This document shows, piece after piece, positions 6,460-6,579 of a DNA stretch of 6,579 nucleotides; position 1 is the first letter of the stretch, and the number at the start of each line of letters is the position of its first letter. Under the pieces are notes generated by a model, which was not told the DNA's origin, did not search any database, and worked only from the letters and a program-made list of their open reading frames with translations. Both the position numbers and the translations under genes were made by a program. This DNA is from CAYOLL01 sp964404765 [NCBI: uncultured Gemmatimonadota bacterium] (lineage in GTDB: Bacteria; 4572-55), in the NCBI GenBank assembly GCA_964404765.1, contig CAYOLL010000266.1:1-6579 (forward strand), read 5' to 3'.

Positions 6460-6464
6460 CTTCC
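6460..6464 (-). promoter_or_regulatory. Ribosome binding site fixing the acyl-CoA synthetase start
   Basis: Read on the minus strand, GGAAG is followed by TATTT and then the ATG at 6454, a 5-nt spacing. It overlaps a possible earlier ATG (6466), and it decides for MTNIKWNSIEAI as the N-terminus, where ATP-grasp homology begins a few residues later. Confidence 0.65.
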
Positions 6465-6502
6465 ATTTTGTGAAATGATGCAAGTGTTATTCTTGTTCCT
6501 GA

Positions 6503-6541
6503 ATTATTCACCACGAAATACACAAAATACACGAAAGGTTT
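6503..6541. repeat. 9-nt-period intergenic repeat (GAAATACAC type)
   Basis: GAAATACAC (6515-6523) is followed directly by AAAATACAC (6524-6532) and a partial GAAAGGTTT (6533-6541), preceded by ATTATTCACCAC. On the other strand this reads as CGTGTATTTTGTGTATTTCGTGGTG. From memory, near-identical strings occur in intergenic regions of many unrelated environmental bacteria, which suggests a dispersed element. It sits between the acyl-CoA synthetase and a possible divergent gene, where promoters for both would be expected; I could not assign -35/-10 boxes with confidence. Confidence 0.55.
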
Positions 6542-6579
6542 ATGAACAGGACTTGGAAGGTTATTTTAGCAATGCCCGT
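6542..6579 (+). CDS. Possible start of a divergent gene, truncated by the window end
   Basis: An ATG at 6542 opens a frame that stays open to the edge (MNRTWKVILAMP). A basic N-terminus followed by a short hydrophobic run could be the beginning of a signal peptide or membrane segment. GAAAGG ends only 3 nt before the ATG, a short spacing. Only 12 codons are visible, so the gene could be chance; the product cannot be named. Confidence 0.3.
   Translation, partial: MNRTWKVILAMP

Noticed and set aside
6455-6532. N-terminal extension of the acyl-CoA synthetase from the ATG at 6532
   Set aside because: The extra 26 residues (beginning MYFVYFVVNNSG) are a translation of the intergenic repeat region, whereas the ATG at 6454 has a well-spaced GGAAG.

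Overview
The window has mid-50s percent GC by eye, is densely coding, and looks like a chromosomal segment of an uncultured bacterium. The large multidomain surface protein (choice-of-anchor-D, FN3 and LamG-like modules with a C-terminal W-G-G/NW module) together with an ADP-forming acyl-CoA synthetase of beta-alpha fusion order suggests the FCB-type phyla, for example KSB1 or Calditrichota-like lineages. This assignment is an inference, and Verrucomicrobiota or others are not excluded.

Layout from left to right. (1) Positions 3-2210 (+) hold the 3' part of a long secreted modular protein whose 5' end lies outside the window. (2) Positions 2211-2272 hold a short spacer with overlapping CAGGT/ACCTG palindromes, followed by an Rpn-family PD-(D/E)XK nuclease gene (2273-3319, +). 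Inside that gene, an in-frame ATG at 2942 has a near-perfect Shine-Dalgarno sequence (AAGGAGGT, 5-nt spacing from GGAGG). It would make a separate 125-aa C-terminal protein consisting of a tetrapeptide-repeat helix plus a DUF4351-like domain. (3) Positions 3320-3575 are non-coding space between convergent genes. (4) Positions 3576-4094 (-) encode a small protein with two N-terminal membrane segments and a cytoplasmic S1-like OB-fold. (5) Positions 4175-6454 (-) encode a 759-aa single-chain NDP-forming acyl-CoA synthetase. (6) The right edge holds a 9-nt-period intergenic repeat and possibly the first 12 codons of a divergent gene.

The most interesting element is the Rpn locus. Its architecture (nuclease, internal strong start, variable four-residue repeats, C-terminal domain) matches the gene-within-a-gene toxin-antitoxin and anti-phage arrangement reported for E. 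coli Rpn proteins, in which the separately translated C-terminal protein (RpnS) blocks the full-length nuclease (RpnL). If this is correct, the window carries a compact, self-regulated defence module in an unrelated lineage. The other genes look unconnected with it: an extracellular structural or adhesive protein, an energy-metabolism enzyme, and a possible RNA-binding membrane protein.
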